This document shows, piece by piece, positions 12,242 to 23,405 of a stretch of 64,000 nt of DNA. The stretch's first letter is position 1. Each line of letters begins with the position of its first letter. The stretch comes from Capronia americana (taxonomy: Eukaryota > Ascomycota > Eurotiomycetes > Chaetothyriales > Herpotrichiellaceae), in assembly GCA_016110215.1 (NCBI GenBank), contig JADWQD010000013.1, positions 1,116,001-1,180,000 of the forward strand, read 5' to 3'. Position numbers and translations under genes: made by a program. The notes beneath the pieces were generated by a model. That model was not told the origin of the DNA, did not search any database, and saw nothing but the letters and a program-made list of their open reading frames with translations.

Positions 12242-13115
12242 CGTTACAGAACAGCACGGCGTTTGAAGGTACAGAACATTTAGAACAGCAGGGCTCTTAC
12301 ACAAGGAGGCATGAATTCACTCTGGCGACCATCACCTATTTGTTCCCTTTTGCATGGTAGGGAGGGAAGGGCATTGAGAGGGTGACGTCTATGGCATTCC
12401 CTTGTGCATCTTCGGTGGAATAATATTCACAGAATTCCATCTTTGACCAGGCTGAACAGAATCCTACCTCGAGAGACCTGGCGAATCAGATGATAGGTGT
12501 TTGAACATGTGCTTCCACGAGCAAAATGTAGTGGTAGAGAGCGACAATATCAAAGCAGTCCGTCGACGCAGATCAACGTGGTGGTGTCCTGGTGGTGCCG
12601 TCCATTGATGTCATGGACGTCGGCCGCCTCGCGTGGTCGAAGCGCTTATGTCATGCTGGCTGAACTGGTGAAACTCTTCAAGCGCTCATTCGCCGACCGG
12701 GGGCCTGTTGGTACGAGTAGTACTTCGGATTGCCGATCATGAAGACAAGCGTACAAAGCTCGATCAAGCATCTACCCAGTAAGCTTGATCGGAGCAGTCT
12801 TGATGAAGAGAAAAGCCACCGGTGTTGTGGCCAAGGACTAAATGAATCGCCGTAGTCTTGGCATCTTGGCACCACGGCGGGCGTAACAGCCCTTAAGCGC
12901 AAATATCGGAAATTCTCGCCCCACGGCTCTTCGCGATAGCAAAATGCACACAGCGAGGCGCGAAAGAAGCAAGTCTCTCTTTTTTACACATTCAATACCA
13001 ACTTGCACGAACTCGCACATTGATTGACGCTTGCCGATGAGTTCAAGGACATAGCGCACTCCTCTGTCGACTCCCTCAGGCCCCCTTTTCATCTCCGGCC
13101 GAAGAAACCCCCACC
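12242..13115. promoter_or_regulatory. divergent promoter region between MFS transporter and ATIC
   Basis: This 874-bp stretch separates the starts of two divergently read genes and carries no convincing open frame. It must contain both promoters. A CACGTT-type box lies at 12575-12580. No other site is claimed. Confidence 0.6.
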
Positions 13116-15159
13116 ATGAGTTCGCGAAAGATCGGTAGGCCCGCACCAGTCAAACCACTCACAAGGAAATTGCATGACCCAACTGACTGCTCTAGCCATC
13201 CTGTCGGTCTACGACAAGACCGGTCTCCTTGACCTTGCTAAGAGCCTGATCAAGAACAATGTCCGGCTGCTCGCTTCCGGCGGCACAGCCAAACTCATCC
13301 GGGAAGCGGGCTTCGACGTCGAGTAACAGTCCCAAGACCCCCCGCTAATTGAACCACCTACTGAATCCGAGCAGGGATGTCTCGGCCATCACAAAGGCCC
13401 CCGAGATGCTGTCCGGTCGGGTAAAGACCCTCCATCCAGCCGTGCACGCGGGGATTCTAGCACGGGACCTTGCCTCAGACGAAAAAGACCTGGCAGACCA
13501 GAACATCAACAAGGTCGACTACGTGGTGTGCAACCTCTATCCGTTCAAGGACACGGTCGCCAAGATCAACGTCACCATCCCCGAAGCCGTGGAGGAGATC
13601 GACATCGGGGGCGTGACACTGATCCGCGCGGCCGCGAAGAACCACTCCCGCGTAACCATCCTCAGCGACCCGCAGGACTACCACCACTTCCTGGAGGAGC
13701 TGGAACGCGGTGAGATCCCCGCCGAGAGCCGCCAGAAGTACGCGCTCAAGGCCTTTGAACACACGGCCGACTACGACGCCGCCATCTCCGATTTCTTCCG
13801 CAAACAATACGCCGGGAATGGCGTCCAGCAACTCTCGCTGCGCTACGGCGCCAACCCCCATCAGAAACCGGCCTCGGCGTTCGTGCGCCAGGGGACCCTC
13901 CCTTTCACCGTCCTCGGCGGCTCGCCAGGGTACATCAACCTGCTGGACTGCCTGAACGCGTGGCCGTTGGTGAAGGAACTCAAGCAGGCGCTCGGCCTCC
14001 CCGCGGCCGCCAGCTTCAAGCACGTCTCCCCCGCCGGCGCGGCCATCGCGGTGCCCCTTTCCGAGCGCGAACGCCAAGTCTACATGGTTGACGACATCGA
14101 GGGGATCGAATCCTCGGGCCTCGCGCAAGCGTACGCCCGCGCGCGCGGCGCCGACCGCATGTCCTCGTTCGGCGACATGATCGCGCTGTCCGACAAGGTC
14201 GACGTGCCCACCGCGAAGATCATCTCGAGGGAAGTCTCGGACGGGGTGATCGCGCCGGGGTACGAGCCGGACGCGCTCGCGCTGCTCAAGAAGAAGAAAG
14301 GCGGCAAATACCTCGTCCTCCAGATCGACGAGGCGTACGAGCCGCCCGCCCAGGAAACGCGCACCGTCTACGGCGTGAATCTCACGCAGGGCCGCAACGA
14401 CGTCAAGATCTCCCCCGCCGAGACCTTCAACTCGGTCATCCGGCCGAGGGACGCGGCGAGCGGATCGCTCGCGGACTCGGCGCTCCGCGACCTCACCGTC
14501 GCGACCATCGCGGTCAAGTACACGCAGTCGAACAGCGTGTGCTACGCGCTCAATGGGCAGGTCATCGGCCTGGGCGCCGGCCAGCAGTCGCGCATCCACT
14601 GCACGCGGCTCGCCGGCGACAAGGCGGATAACTGGTGGATGCGCTTCCACGAGCGCACCCTCGCCATCCAATGGGCCAAGGGCGTCAAGCGGGCCGAGAA
14701 ATCCAACGCCATCGACATGCTCTGCTCGGGCCAGGTCGACGCGGATCTGAGCGACTTCGAAAAGGCCGACTACGAGCGCAATTTCGCCCCCGGCCAGGTC
14801 CCCACGCCGTTCACGCACGCGGAACGCAGAGACTGGCTCGCCAAGCTGAGCGAAGTGGCCGTGAGCAGTGATGCATTCGTACGTTTTGCCTATCTGGCTC
14901 CTCACTCTAACCCAAGCCCTACCATCCCTCTCTCTTTCCACGCGGCGTTGTATACGCAGATGCAGTTGATACCGATATACTGACATTCCTTCACGCCCCA
15001 CAGTTCCCCTTCGTCGACAACGTGTACCGCGCCGCGCGGAGTGGCGTCAAATACATCGCCGCGCCGACCGGGTCCCAGAACGACGGCGCCGTCTTCGACA
15101 CGGCCGAGAACCTAGGCATCACGTTCATCGAGCAGAGCACGAGACTGTTCCATCACTAA
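13116..15159 (+). CDS. ATIC (ADE16/ADE17): bifunctional AICAR transformylase / IMP cyclohydrolase
   Basis: Four exons, 13116-13134, 13196-13322, 13375-14878 and 15004-15159, give 601 residues, against 592 in human ATIC. It catalyses the last two steps of de novo IMP synthesis in the cytosol: formyl transfer from 10-formyl-THF to AICAR, then ring closure of FAICAR. The N-terminal MGS-like cyclohydrolase domain (to about residue 200) shows SGGTAK and GRVKTLHPAVHAGIL. The transformylase domain holds the catalytic Lys264-His265 in SFKHVSPAGAA, then ARARGADRMSSFGD, IISREVSDG, ATIAVKYTQSNSVCYA and GAGQQSRIHCTRLAGDKA, and it ends in the family's LFHH. Exon 1 codes only seven residues, including the split seventh codon. 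Codons in the large exon end overwhelmingly in G or C, unlike the neighbours, which fits strong expression and also opens a spurious antisense frame. Confidence 0.97.
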
Positions 15160-15169
15160 ACCGATCGAA

Positions 15170-15189
15170 GCGAGCGAGCGAGCGAGCGA
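15170..15189 (+). repeat. GCGA tetramer tract
   Basis: Five consecutive GCGA units, ten bases after the ATIC stop codon and so probably within its 3' UTR. Confidence 0.85.
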
Positions 15190-15394
15190 CTGCGTAGATA
15201 GCCCTATGTAAGCGTAATCCGCTCGAACTGGCATGGGGTGTCGTAACCGGATCCAGAGACGCCGAGGAGCCGCGCGTGCGTGCGTACGTGCGAGTGTGCT
15301 ATGTACGTAGGTTGCACGATAAAATGGGACTAACTACTAGGTGACTAGGTAACTAAGGTACTCGTACAGTAGTTGTGAGAAATGAGCAATGATG

Positions 15395-15413
15395 GACCAG
15401 ACCAGACCAGACC
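15395..15413 (-). repeat. GTCTG-type pentamer array, reverse orientation
   Basis: Three to four GACCA units, the reverse complement of the pentamer array at 9156-9179. Confidence 0.8.
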
Positions 15414-15754
15414 GGATCGTTTTCACAATGGGCTTCAACATCACCATGTGGAAGGAAAAGCTGTTGTTTGGGCAGGGCCTGCTGTGGTCGCGGAGGACGT
15501 GCTGGCTGTTGTTTGAGCCGGAGCTGCTGCTGTCGTGGAGGATGAATTGAATGCTACAGTACATGCATGACCCGTACGAACTGACGGATACCCCCCGGCC
15601 CCCGGGACCTACATATGTAGCGAGATAAAGTAGACAAAAAAAAAGGACCAAATTCTTCAGTTCCAAGTTGACGGTGAGGTTCGTTAGAGGGGGTACATAC
15701 AGTATTACTTACCGTAGTTTGGACTTGGGGTTCTAACGCGCGAGAGTAGCAAGG

Positions 15755-15755
<1 letters not shown>

Positions 15756-15791
<36 letters not shown>
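15756..15791 (+). repeat. (GATT)9 microsatellite
   Basis: Nine perfect GATT units, the longest perfect tetramer array in the window. Confidence 0.95.
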
Positions 15792-16299
15792 TTCGGTGGC
15801 TGAGAGTACATATTGTATGTATGTACAGTACTCAACTCACTCACTCGTCTGCTTTTGAGTTCGGAACAACGGACTCGGGCCCTTGCAGTAGCAAAGTTAA
15901 GGTACAGTAGCAGGAACCTACATACATAATTTATCCGGCTTTTGCTGATGCTACTGCGGTCCTTGTCGTGACGGCGAACGAAGTCAAAAGCTAGGGAATG
16001 GTTATCGAAACGCACTGGATATTCAGCAACGGCTCTACACTTCGAAAGTTGCGGGTGTTGTCATTCTTTCGTGGTTGGGGTCATGAATGTTTCGCTTCGT
16101 CTGTCTAATGATGCGGTGCTACTCAGAGCGAAAGTCCATCGTTCCCTGGTTGGTACAGCCCAGTGGGCTCCCATGTGCTGTCCGAACCACCTACTGCAGA
16201 TTCATTGTTGGGTCCCCTTCCCAGAGCACCTTCAGAGGCTCCAAGCGCTGTGGTCCCTCCTCAATCTACCTTGTCAGGTTTGAGCCATTCGACCGATAG

Positions 16300-16820
16300 C
16301 TAGAACTGGGTGGGCTTGTCCTTGATGGGAATGTCTTTGCCGGTGGCAGATTTGTCTAGAGTGAGAACAAGACATGTCAGCATCCTGTTTTGAGGACCAC
16401 AGTGAAACTGGTTGCGGATGAGGATACATACATTGATTACGAATGAAATCACTGATCTGCTCATCCTTGGCTTGCTCGACGGCGGATTCGTTGTTTTGAG
16501 GGCCTTGGCCGAGGAACTTCTCCTGTACGAAGTCGATTCCTGTAATAAAACGGTCGGTTTAGCATACCATGACGTCTAGGAAGACAATTCTTCTCAGACG
16601 TATCTGGGAGAAGCTTACCCTTGTCTAGGTAGTCCTCATTCTTTTCACTCTCACGGCCACCACCGGCAGCAGAGTTGAGCTTGTCGCCGATTCCGCCCAA
16701 GAAACCACCACCGCCACCACTGCCAGAACCTGAGCTGCTCTGCTGTGCGGTACCTTGTTTGTTGGCTTGCTCGTTGTTGCCGCCGGAAAAGCTGCTGAAG
16801 GCGCCTTTCAGTTGATCCAT
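16300..16820 (-). CDS. small hydrophilic Gly/Ser-rich conserved fungal protein
   Basis: Three exons, 16820-16619, 16539-16432 and 16355-16300, give 121 residues. The first third is rich in Gly, Ser, Asn and Gln with a GGGGGFLGGIGDKLNSAAGGG segment. It is followed by the motif EDYLDKGIDFVQEKF, an acidic-amphipathic stretch (VEQAKDEQISDFIRNQY) and the tail KSATGKDIPIKDK. This layout, with EDYLDKG-x-D and a closing ATGKD-I/V-P, recurs in a family of small fungal proteins that are often stress-induced. Their biochemical role is not established, and I assign none. There is no signal peptide or membrane segment. All three exons join in phase, the donors are GTAAGC and GTATGT, and the start has the usual context. 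Confidence 0.82.
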
Positions 16821-17395
16821 GGTTGTGAGTTGGGGATGAGATCGGGATTCTTTCTAAAGGATGATTTACTGAACTAAGGGAGACAAACTTGGGTGAGGTT
16901 GATGGTCTGTGGTTAGAAGAGAAAGAAGAGTCTGAGACAGAAGGAGAGAAAGGAATATAACAGTATCACTTGGAAGTCACGCTTGACTCTGATGTGGGTC
17001 AGACAAGTGTCATGAGGGAGCTGAGCATTCCGTGGCCAAGTGTCATTTAGGCCAGTCTGTGCTGCCAAGCTGCTTGGTCCTGCAAGATAGAGGGCAAGCA
17101 GAGGAGCTGGAAACCTTGGTATGGCAGTCGCAGCAAGGATCTCATGGTTGCAAAATGGGTAGCACACGAGCGACCTGGACGCGCAGGAGGGGCAGCAGTA
17201 ACGTCATGCAGCTCGGACCGGATGAACTTTGTTCGGCTGCGGCCCCACCAAACTAAGCCCCAAGCACGCCTAGCACCCCTCGGTTCAGCTGGCGACCGCT
17301 CCAAGCACAGCCTCGTCTTGACGCCTAGACTGGCAGTCATTACCTGGACTAGATATCTCAACGCAAAGCAAGCTGAGTGCTGCAGAAAACACCCA
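16821..17395. other. intergenic, promoter of the small Gly-rich protein
   Basis: It holds the upstream region of the gene at 16820 and the 3' flank of the FAP1-like gene. Short overlapping frames only; nothing else is seen. Confidence 0.6.
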
Positions 17396-20300
17396 TTAGC
17401 GCAGTTCGACGCTTTCCTGGCTAGCCTCGCTGGTTCTTCTCTCAGCCTCCGCGGTCTCTTCCTGATCAATCTCCTTCTCCCAGTCATCCACAACATCTTG
17501 GTTTTGGGCCTTTTTCCGAAGCTTCTCCTCATGCTCCTGCTTCTTCCTCTTCGCTTCTGCCAGGCGACTTCCCAGCACAGTATAAACTGGCCGCTGTCCA
17601 ACAGGCTTGACTTGAGGTGCTGCCATGGGAGCCGCTCTCTTGGCCGCAACCTGAGACCAGCCACTTGTGTTTGCCGAAGCCTTTTGCCCTTGTTGCTCAA
17701 CAATCTTGGGCTCGAGATCTGAGGTGTCAAACTGGCACAGCACAACTGAGGTGCCCATATCGTTTTTGGTCACCTCGCTGGCAATAGTAGGCTGGAGACT
17801 CGTGAGGAGAGTGACCAACTGGTCAGGACTGACAGAAGACATGGTGGGGAGAAGCGCTACTCCCTGATCCCTGGAAAGGAAAACTAAATCGAACTCCGTT
17901 GTTGGAGCTGATTTCTTGATGAGAGTCCGCAATTCGTCTTCAGTCAGGGCAAATCTCGGCTTGGTGAGCAAAAGCCCATTATAGTCGTGCCTGACCTCGT
18001 CCGCTTTTCGTTCCGGCCCGGAGGTTATGGGAGCAGAGACGTTTAACTGCGCACGCTTGATCCTTGCAGCTTGAGCAAGAGTCTTCATCGGAGCACTGAC
18101 AAATTTGGGCGTCTTGAACAACAACACATGGCGGTGTGGCTCCGGGTCCAGACTTTCTCCGTCAAGTCCGAAGTCTTCGGCCAGACTGTGAATAAATGCT
18201 CTCTGACGGCTCTTCATCGGCTTGAAGTGATATCTCTTTTCATTTTCGTCTGCTGCAAACACTCTCAGGATTTCTTCTTGCTTGTGCGCCCATGCAACAT
18301 CTTCCAGGTACAAGTTGAGAGTCGTGGTCGAATACGGGACGTGATCGTCGGTGTGGTCGTCAGGGATGTGAAGAGCCTCTGCAAGAGACCGATTTCTGAG
18401 AAGCCGCGCACACTCATCGTCGCACTTCAAGGAAGTCTGCCGTCCCATAGGCGCAGGTGCATTTGCGCGGGCATTGCATCTGACCTCTTCCTTCTTTCGT
18501 TGACAATCACATGTGATCATGACTTTGAATGGGCACAGTCTGTCTTCCTTACACGCCGACGGAGCGTGACAGGGCCGCTCGCAAGGATGCCCGCAAGTCT
18601 TCTTTGCCTTGCCACATGCCTGCTGGCAATGTTCATGTGCATCTTCACACTCACCCAGCCTGTGGCAGGTCTTGCGGCAGAAATGTGAGCCACACTTGAG
18701 TGCCTTACCGCAGACCAGCCCGCACAGCACATCTGCCCTCCAACAAGCTTGGTTCTTCAGGGTCTTCTTGCCGCAAAGGCACTCTTTCTCGGTAAGAAAA
18801 GGGCATTTCGGACACCCTTCTTCTTCGGTATGGCAATTGTGCGCGACTGGAGGGTGACCACAGTCTTTGGTCCGGTTACATGGGAAATTGCACGGCGGAG
18901 ATTGAGTACCGCATGGCAGCGGTGCCTGGAGGATGGTCCTACCACAACTGCATGAAATGTCGTCAAAAACTGCTTCCTTGCAGCTGCCGCATGGGCCCCG
19001 ATGACATAGATCCTGGCAGACGTGATTACCGCATTTGAGCGGGCGGCCACATGGACGAGTACAGATGTGTTCTGCCTCGAAGTTGTCTTCCAGCACCCGC
19101 GTGATGCTTCCAAGGGTCTTGAGCTTTCGCTTCGTAGCTTGACGTTCAGAGGCTTTGCGCTCTCCTGTACAACATCGCTCGCCACACTCATGTCGACCAC
19201 AATTTAGCGTAGCCTTGCACAGACGCGTGCACCGAGGTGATTCCTGTGTGGCCTCGTAGCAGATGACATCGAAGGAGTTGCGGCCGCATCGGCACGGCTT
19301 CGAGATCTTGAGGTCGCAGGGGCTGCATTCCCCAGTGTGACAGGTTTGCGTGCAGTTGTGGCCGCACGACAACCTCTTTCCACACGGTTTCTGACAGCTT
19401 GGGATGGGATCGGTACATGCTTTTCGGGGCTCATCCTTAAGCTCAGCCAGAGGGGTTTTCCCGCAAGGGCAATGGGTGACAACGTCGACGGATCTGGGAC
19501 AGTGCGGAGTGTTTACACCCTGGGGATGGCATGCCTTTTCGCAACGGTGTATCCCGCAGTCCATCTGCCTGGCACAAAGTTGGCCACAATCGAAAAGACC
19601 GGTCCAGTCTGCACTTGCCTTCTCCTCTTCTTTGTCATTGCATTGGATCTCTTTCTCGACCTTGCCACAGTAACATCGGGCGTCAATCTGGGCAGTACAA
19701 GCATCGCACAGCCCTTCATGGCAAGGCCTCGAGCATGTATGCTCTCCGCACGGCATTATGTCGCCGCAGACAGCACCACAGCTCCAGCCGGCATCGTAGT
19801 TCGTTTCCAGACATCGCCTTGTTGTTTCTTCTTTACCGCAAAAACAGCTCTGCTTGGGACCCATTGCAGAGCATGGTGGACAAGGGCCGGCGTGGCACAG
19901 TAGGTCGCACGGATGTGGACATGTCTTGGGGAACTTTCTCTCTCGACCGCAGGTCTGGCCACACGAGTGCGGTGGCAGTCCGGTGACCGTCTTCGGATCT
20001 ATTTCCTTTTCGCACCAACAAGTATAGGCTGACGGGTATGTATCTTTCGGGAGATTGCAACCAGGACATCTCCATCGCTTTCCGACCGGTGTCTCTTCAT
20101 CGTCTTGGCCGGCAGGTCGTTGGACGGCTGAGCCTTCGTTTTTTGACCATCTCTTGATGCAGCCAATGTGAAACACCGTCCAGCAGGTCCGACATGACCA
20201 CACCTTCGAGGTCCGTCCAATTTCATTTGTGCAAATGGCACACTCGTAGACGTTATGCGATATATCTTCATGGATTCTAGTGGCGATGTCAGGAGCCGTC

Positions 20301-20671
20301 GAGCGCACCACCGAGCCCCTGCGACCTTGTGGCTGTGTCTGAGCCCGCGGTTGGGGCGTCGTCTTCTTGTTGTGGCGAGGAGGATGTGGTCTTGTATTCG
20401 TAGACTGGGGCTGGGGCTGGGGCTGGGACTGGGGATTCGACTGCGATACTGGAGCAATGGACGCTGGAACGAAAGGCGGTGCGTCTGGGTGTAGCCGTGT
20501 GAGACGTCCACCAAAGGCTCTTGCTCCGACGCTTCGAACGGGTACTGGGTTGTCTGTCTGGGACGAGGCAGGTCTTCTGGGGCCGCCTTGCCGTCTGTGT
20601 CTCTTTCCTCTGCTGCTGTCGCTGTTGCTGGTCCCCGGCGGAGGTGCTGGCTGGACTGCCGCGCCCTCCAT
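17396..20671 (-). CDS. FAP1: NF-X1-type zinc-finger protein with RING and R3H domains (FAP1-like)
   Basis: A single uninterrupted exon of 1091 residues. Residues 1-130 are a disordered Pro/Gln/Arg-rich leader with a QSQPQPQPQ repeat. Residues about 143-206 form a RING/PHD-like cluster (CAICTNEIG, CRTCW, FHIGCIKRW, WRCPGC). From about 237 to 735 there are some nine Cys/His NF-X1 fingers of the pattern CG-x-CG-x(2,4)-CGxHxC-x3-CH-x(2,4)-C-x2-C. An R3H nucleic-acid-binding segment (RQRAFIHSLAEDFGLDGES) follows near residue 840, and the C-terminus is charged and helical. Human NFX1 and yeast Fap1 share this order; Fap1 binds the FKBP12 prolyl isomerase and affects rapamycin response, and the RING suggests E3 ligase activity. 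In one NF-X1 finger (about residues 488-504) the usual spacing changes to GERCCTGERK, so zinc binding there is doubtful. Confidence 0.95.
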   Translation of the reverse strand: MEGAAVQPAPPPGTSNSDSSRGKRHRRQGGPRRPASSQTDNPVPVRSVGARAFGGRLTRLHPDAPPFVPASIAPVSQSNPQSQPQPQPQSTNTRPHPPRHNKKTTPQPRAQTQPQGRRGSVVRSTAPDIATRIHEDISHNVYECAICTNEIGRTSKVWSCRTCWTVFHIGCIKRWSKNEGSAVQRPAGQDDEETPVGKRWRCPGCNLPKDTYPSAYTCWCEKEIDPKTVTGLPPHSCGQTCGRERKFPKTCPHPCDLLCHAGPCPPCSAMGPKQSCFCGKEETTRRCLETNYDAGWSCGAVCGDIMPCGEHTCSRPCHEGLCDACTAQIDARCYCGKVEKEIQCNDKEEEKASADWTGLFDCGQLCARQMDCGIHRCEKACHPQGVNTPHCPRSVDVVTHCPCGKTPLAELKDEPRKACTDPIPSCQKPCGKRLSCGHNCTQTCHTGECSPCDLKISKPCRCGRNSFDVICYEATQESPRCTRLCKATLNCGRHECGERCCTGERKASERQATKRKLKTLGSITRVLEDNFEAEHICTRPCGRPLKCGNHVCQDLCHRGPCGSCKEAVFDDISCSCGRTILQAPLPCGTQSPPCNFPCNRTKDCGHPPVAHNCHTEEEGCPKCPFLTEKECLCGKKTLKNQACWRADVLCGLVCGKALKCGSHFCRKTCHRLGECEDAHEHCQQACGKAKKTCGHPCERPCHAPSACKEDRLCPFKVMITCDCQRKKEEVRCNARANAPAPMGRQTSLKCDDECARLLRNRSLAEALHIPDDHTDDHVPYSTTTLNLYLEDVAWAHKQEEILRVFAADENEKRYHFKPMKSRQRAFIHSLAEDFGLDGESLDPEPHRHVLLFKTPKFVSAPMKTLAQAARIKRAQLNVSAPITSGPERKADEVRHDYNGLLLTKPRFALTEDELRTLIKKSAPTTEFDLVFLSRDQGVALLPTMSSVSPDQLVTLLTSLQPTIASEVTKNDMGTSVVLCQFDTSDLEPKIVEQQGQKASANTSGWSQVAAKRAAPMAAPQVKPVGQRPVYTVLGSRLAEAKRKKQEHEEKLRKKAQNQDVVDDWEKEIDQEETAEAERRTSEASQESVELR

Positions 20672-21236
20672 GTTAGAGGCGGTTGGACGGGAAGTGAGGG
20701 CGAGCGAGGTGTATTCCAGGATGAAATTAAGCTCGATATTAGGGAACGGCTCAAGAAGCCTCGAGGAGACGTAGAAATATGTGCAGAACTACCAGTTCAG
20801 TTGTAGTGAAATAGTCCTGGAACATGCAGGCAGTGGCGGCATCTTTTACGAGCACTTTCTGGAGAAACCTTTGAACGTCTCCAAATTCGGAAGCGGAAAT
20901 GCACGTCATCGGCACAAACACAAGCCACGCCCCGAACAAGCCCAGGCCTCCAGTTGACTCACCACGAGCAAGGCTAACCAATCACATTATGCAGCGCTCG
21001 ACGCCTAGATCTTGCAGCGTAAAGGAGCAACAGATAGTGAAGCTAGGTGGTAGCATTTAAGGGGCGAATGCAAATTTGATGACTCCGACTTGCATAGATG
21101 GAATGCTTTGTCAGACTTGGAATCAATCTCATTGCTCGCCGTCGGTAACCGCACTGTGATCAAGTGCTCGCAGTTCCCGTTCCCACGCCGTACACCCACG
21201 ATGCTCATATGCATACAATCCGTCGACCCTGTTCAC
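20672..21236. other. intergenic, promoter of the FAP1-like gene
   Basis: This 565-bp stretch between two tandem minus-strand genes holds no supported frame. Confidence 0.6.
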
Positions 21237-22129
21237 TCAGTTGACCTGCGTACCATAGCCTCTAATCTGATCGGCGAATGCCCAGCTCTGATTCTCCAGC
21301 TTCTCATCCTCGCTGAGCTTGACCCCATCCTTGGTAATGATTGCGATGCTGTACTTGTCCAAACTCCTTGCATCTCGATAGAACAGTACTTTCATGGATT
21401 GCTTGATCGCATCAACAGCCTGTTCCTGCGTCACGTCTTGGACGCTCTCCTCATCTTTAGGCATCAGCTTGCGCAGCAGAGGCTGTGCCAAATGCGCGCC
21501 AAAGCCTGTGGCCAGAGTAGGGGCGGAAAAAGTAGTTCCCAGGAGGTCTACGCTGGCCAGGAATGGCTTCTCTTCTTCGTCCAAACCCGCCACCAGAAGC
21601 ATGTTCCAGAGAGGGTCAAAGTCACTTCTCCTCTTGTACATGACTTTCGACAGGTAGGTGTGCAGGTTGCGCGCATTGAGGGAGTGGCCGGTGGAAGAGA
21701 GGTAGTTTTCTCGGATATCTAGTGATTGTAACAGTCGGTCGAGATATTGCATGTCTGACACATCACCGCCAAAGCCGACGACTGTGTTGGGAGGGAATGT
21801 TCGCAGACGCTTGACGTCTGTAAATCGTTGCAGAGAGCCGTACGATGCTGAAGAGACTAGGTTAGCATGCTAGAAAGAGCGGAAGTAGTATGCTTGACCG
21901 CATACCCAGGTTGTCCGCTGCAATAACCACCCCGCCATTGAACTTGACTCCTAATACGGATGTTCCCGTCACCGCAGGGGATTGAGTGTGGGTCTGAGGC
22001 ATCGAAGTCTGCAGATATGAAGCATCGTATGGGCCATACACATCATCTCGGGGCTACTCAGGTTAGCTTGATCGCAGGTTGTAGATTTGAGGTGCTTACA
22101 CGGCCCCAGGCTTGGGGATAGTGGTTCAT
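21237..22129 (-). CDS. PRE4: 20S proteasome subunit beta-7 (beta type-4)
   Basis: Three exons, 22129-22100, 22053-21906 and 21847-21237, give 262 residues, close to yeast Pre4 (266). The N-terminus MNHYPQAWGRPRDDVYGPYD matches the Pre4 prosequence pattern MNH-WGRP-YG-Y. It is followed by the processed beta-core start VTGTSVLGVKFNGGVVIAADNLASYGSL and by FGGDVSDMQYLDRLL. Beta-7 is a structural subunit of the 20S core and lacks a catalytic N-terminal Thr in most eukaryotes. It sits in the outer beta rings, and its C-terminal tail reaches into the opposite ring. The ten-codon first exon is supported by the conserved prosequence and phase-0 joins at CGT|GTAAGC and TAG|CCC. Confidence 0.96.
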
Positions 22130-23405
22130 GGTAGCAGCTGTATTGAAAGGACCACCAAGGAGTAGGAGGTGTTGCGAGCACAGGGTGAGATGAAATAAGT
22201 GTGAGCGTCTGGTTGTCGATTGAGAGCCGCGTCAAAGGTGCAGCAGCCTTGCGTCGTGTCGATGTTCGGCTGAATTGCCTGTTACAATAATTGCTTGTCA
22301 GGGATTGTGCTCCACCATAACGTTCAGCCTACTGTAGCACGGTTTGCGAGGTTACGCAGATTACGGAGGTCCCCAGGAGACCTTCTCCCAAGTCGGCTGA
22401 CTGACACGTTACGTGAAATTCACTCCATCGCAACGATGAACTAAGTAATACAATCACTTCCCGACACTCCCTAACCGTCATGAAAATCCCAGCCTTCTTC
22501 CGGAAATGAGCATCATAGTAACGAGGGGACCTACATATGTAGATTGATTTCCTATATCTGGTTCAATCCTTGAATCCAGGACCACTATACCGGGGTCGGT
22601 ACAGACCACCAGCAAAGTTTCAGAAGCAGTACGAAGACAAAGTCCCCTGTGGATGTCGCACCATATCTGATGTGTTAAGGTTCATCCGTTTGTGATCCCG
22701 TGAACTTTGAGCACAAGATGAAGGACGAGAAGTTTAACAGGCACAGTTCTGACAGCGTCGAGAGCGAATACCCGGTGGAGACCCACTGTCCGCGAGATAC
22801 TATATCATGCACGCACACGCAGCAGGCTCAAGGGAATCTGTAGGAGGTAGGTCGTTCGAAGCGCTAGTCCGGTTTTCGATACATGCCGGGTCTTACATGG
22901 GAAACTAACTATCGACCCTCGCTTCGGCTGCCGCTGTTATATCATGCAGGGGTGTAATCTAGAAGCCAGGGCAACGCAAGGAATGATCAATGGGAAAGTC
23001 GGGTGAAGCAGTCTTTGCAGCACTCGATTCGAGCCAACCTGAAGGTGAGCAGTGGACAATTGCCAGTCCTACTGTCTCGCCAGATATATAGAGAAATGCA
23101 TATACTTTTGACCGTGACAAGCCCGGACATATCGCACCACCGTTTTCCCATGTACAGTACATGATCCAATATCCGCTAAATGACTTTTCTTTTCCCATCC
23201 CTGTTGCTGGACTCGTACGGAGTAGCCAAGCTATGCATGCATGCAACCGACCCATCATGAATAAGATGATAAGATCAGATCCAATCAACCCAACTCAAAT
23301 CGACCAGTCTCAGGAAGTCCCGTCTCAAGCTCACCACCAACTCGGCTCCCTGAACCGGACTCCCCACCCAGCTCTCTGTCCGACCTGGCGCGAATCCTTT
23401 AACAT
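22130..23405. other. intergenic, no supported gene
   Basis: Upstream region of the proteasome gene and 3' flank of the UPF0303 gene, 1.3 kb. Frames at 22959-23288 (minus) and 23161-23511 (plus) resemble nothing known, and the latter runs into the UPF0303 coding region on the other strand. Confidence 0.55.

Larger units (their letters stand above)
15160..16299. other. intergenic with several microsatellites
   Basis: 3' flanks of the convergent ATIC and small Gly-rich protein genes. It contains a GCGA tract, a GACCA array, a GATT array and a C-rich ccccccggcccccggg run near 15591. The minus frames at 15337-15666 and 15554-16015 run through these repeats and resemble no family. Confidence 0.6.

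Noticed and set aside
13475..15001. 508-codon open frame on the minus strand
   Set aside because: It is antisense to ATIC, is Arg/Asp/Val-rich without any domain, and exists because nearly all ATIC codons end in G or C.
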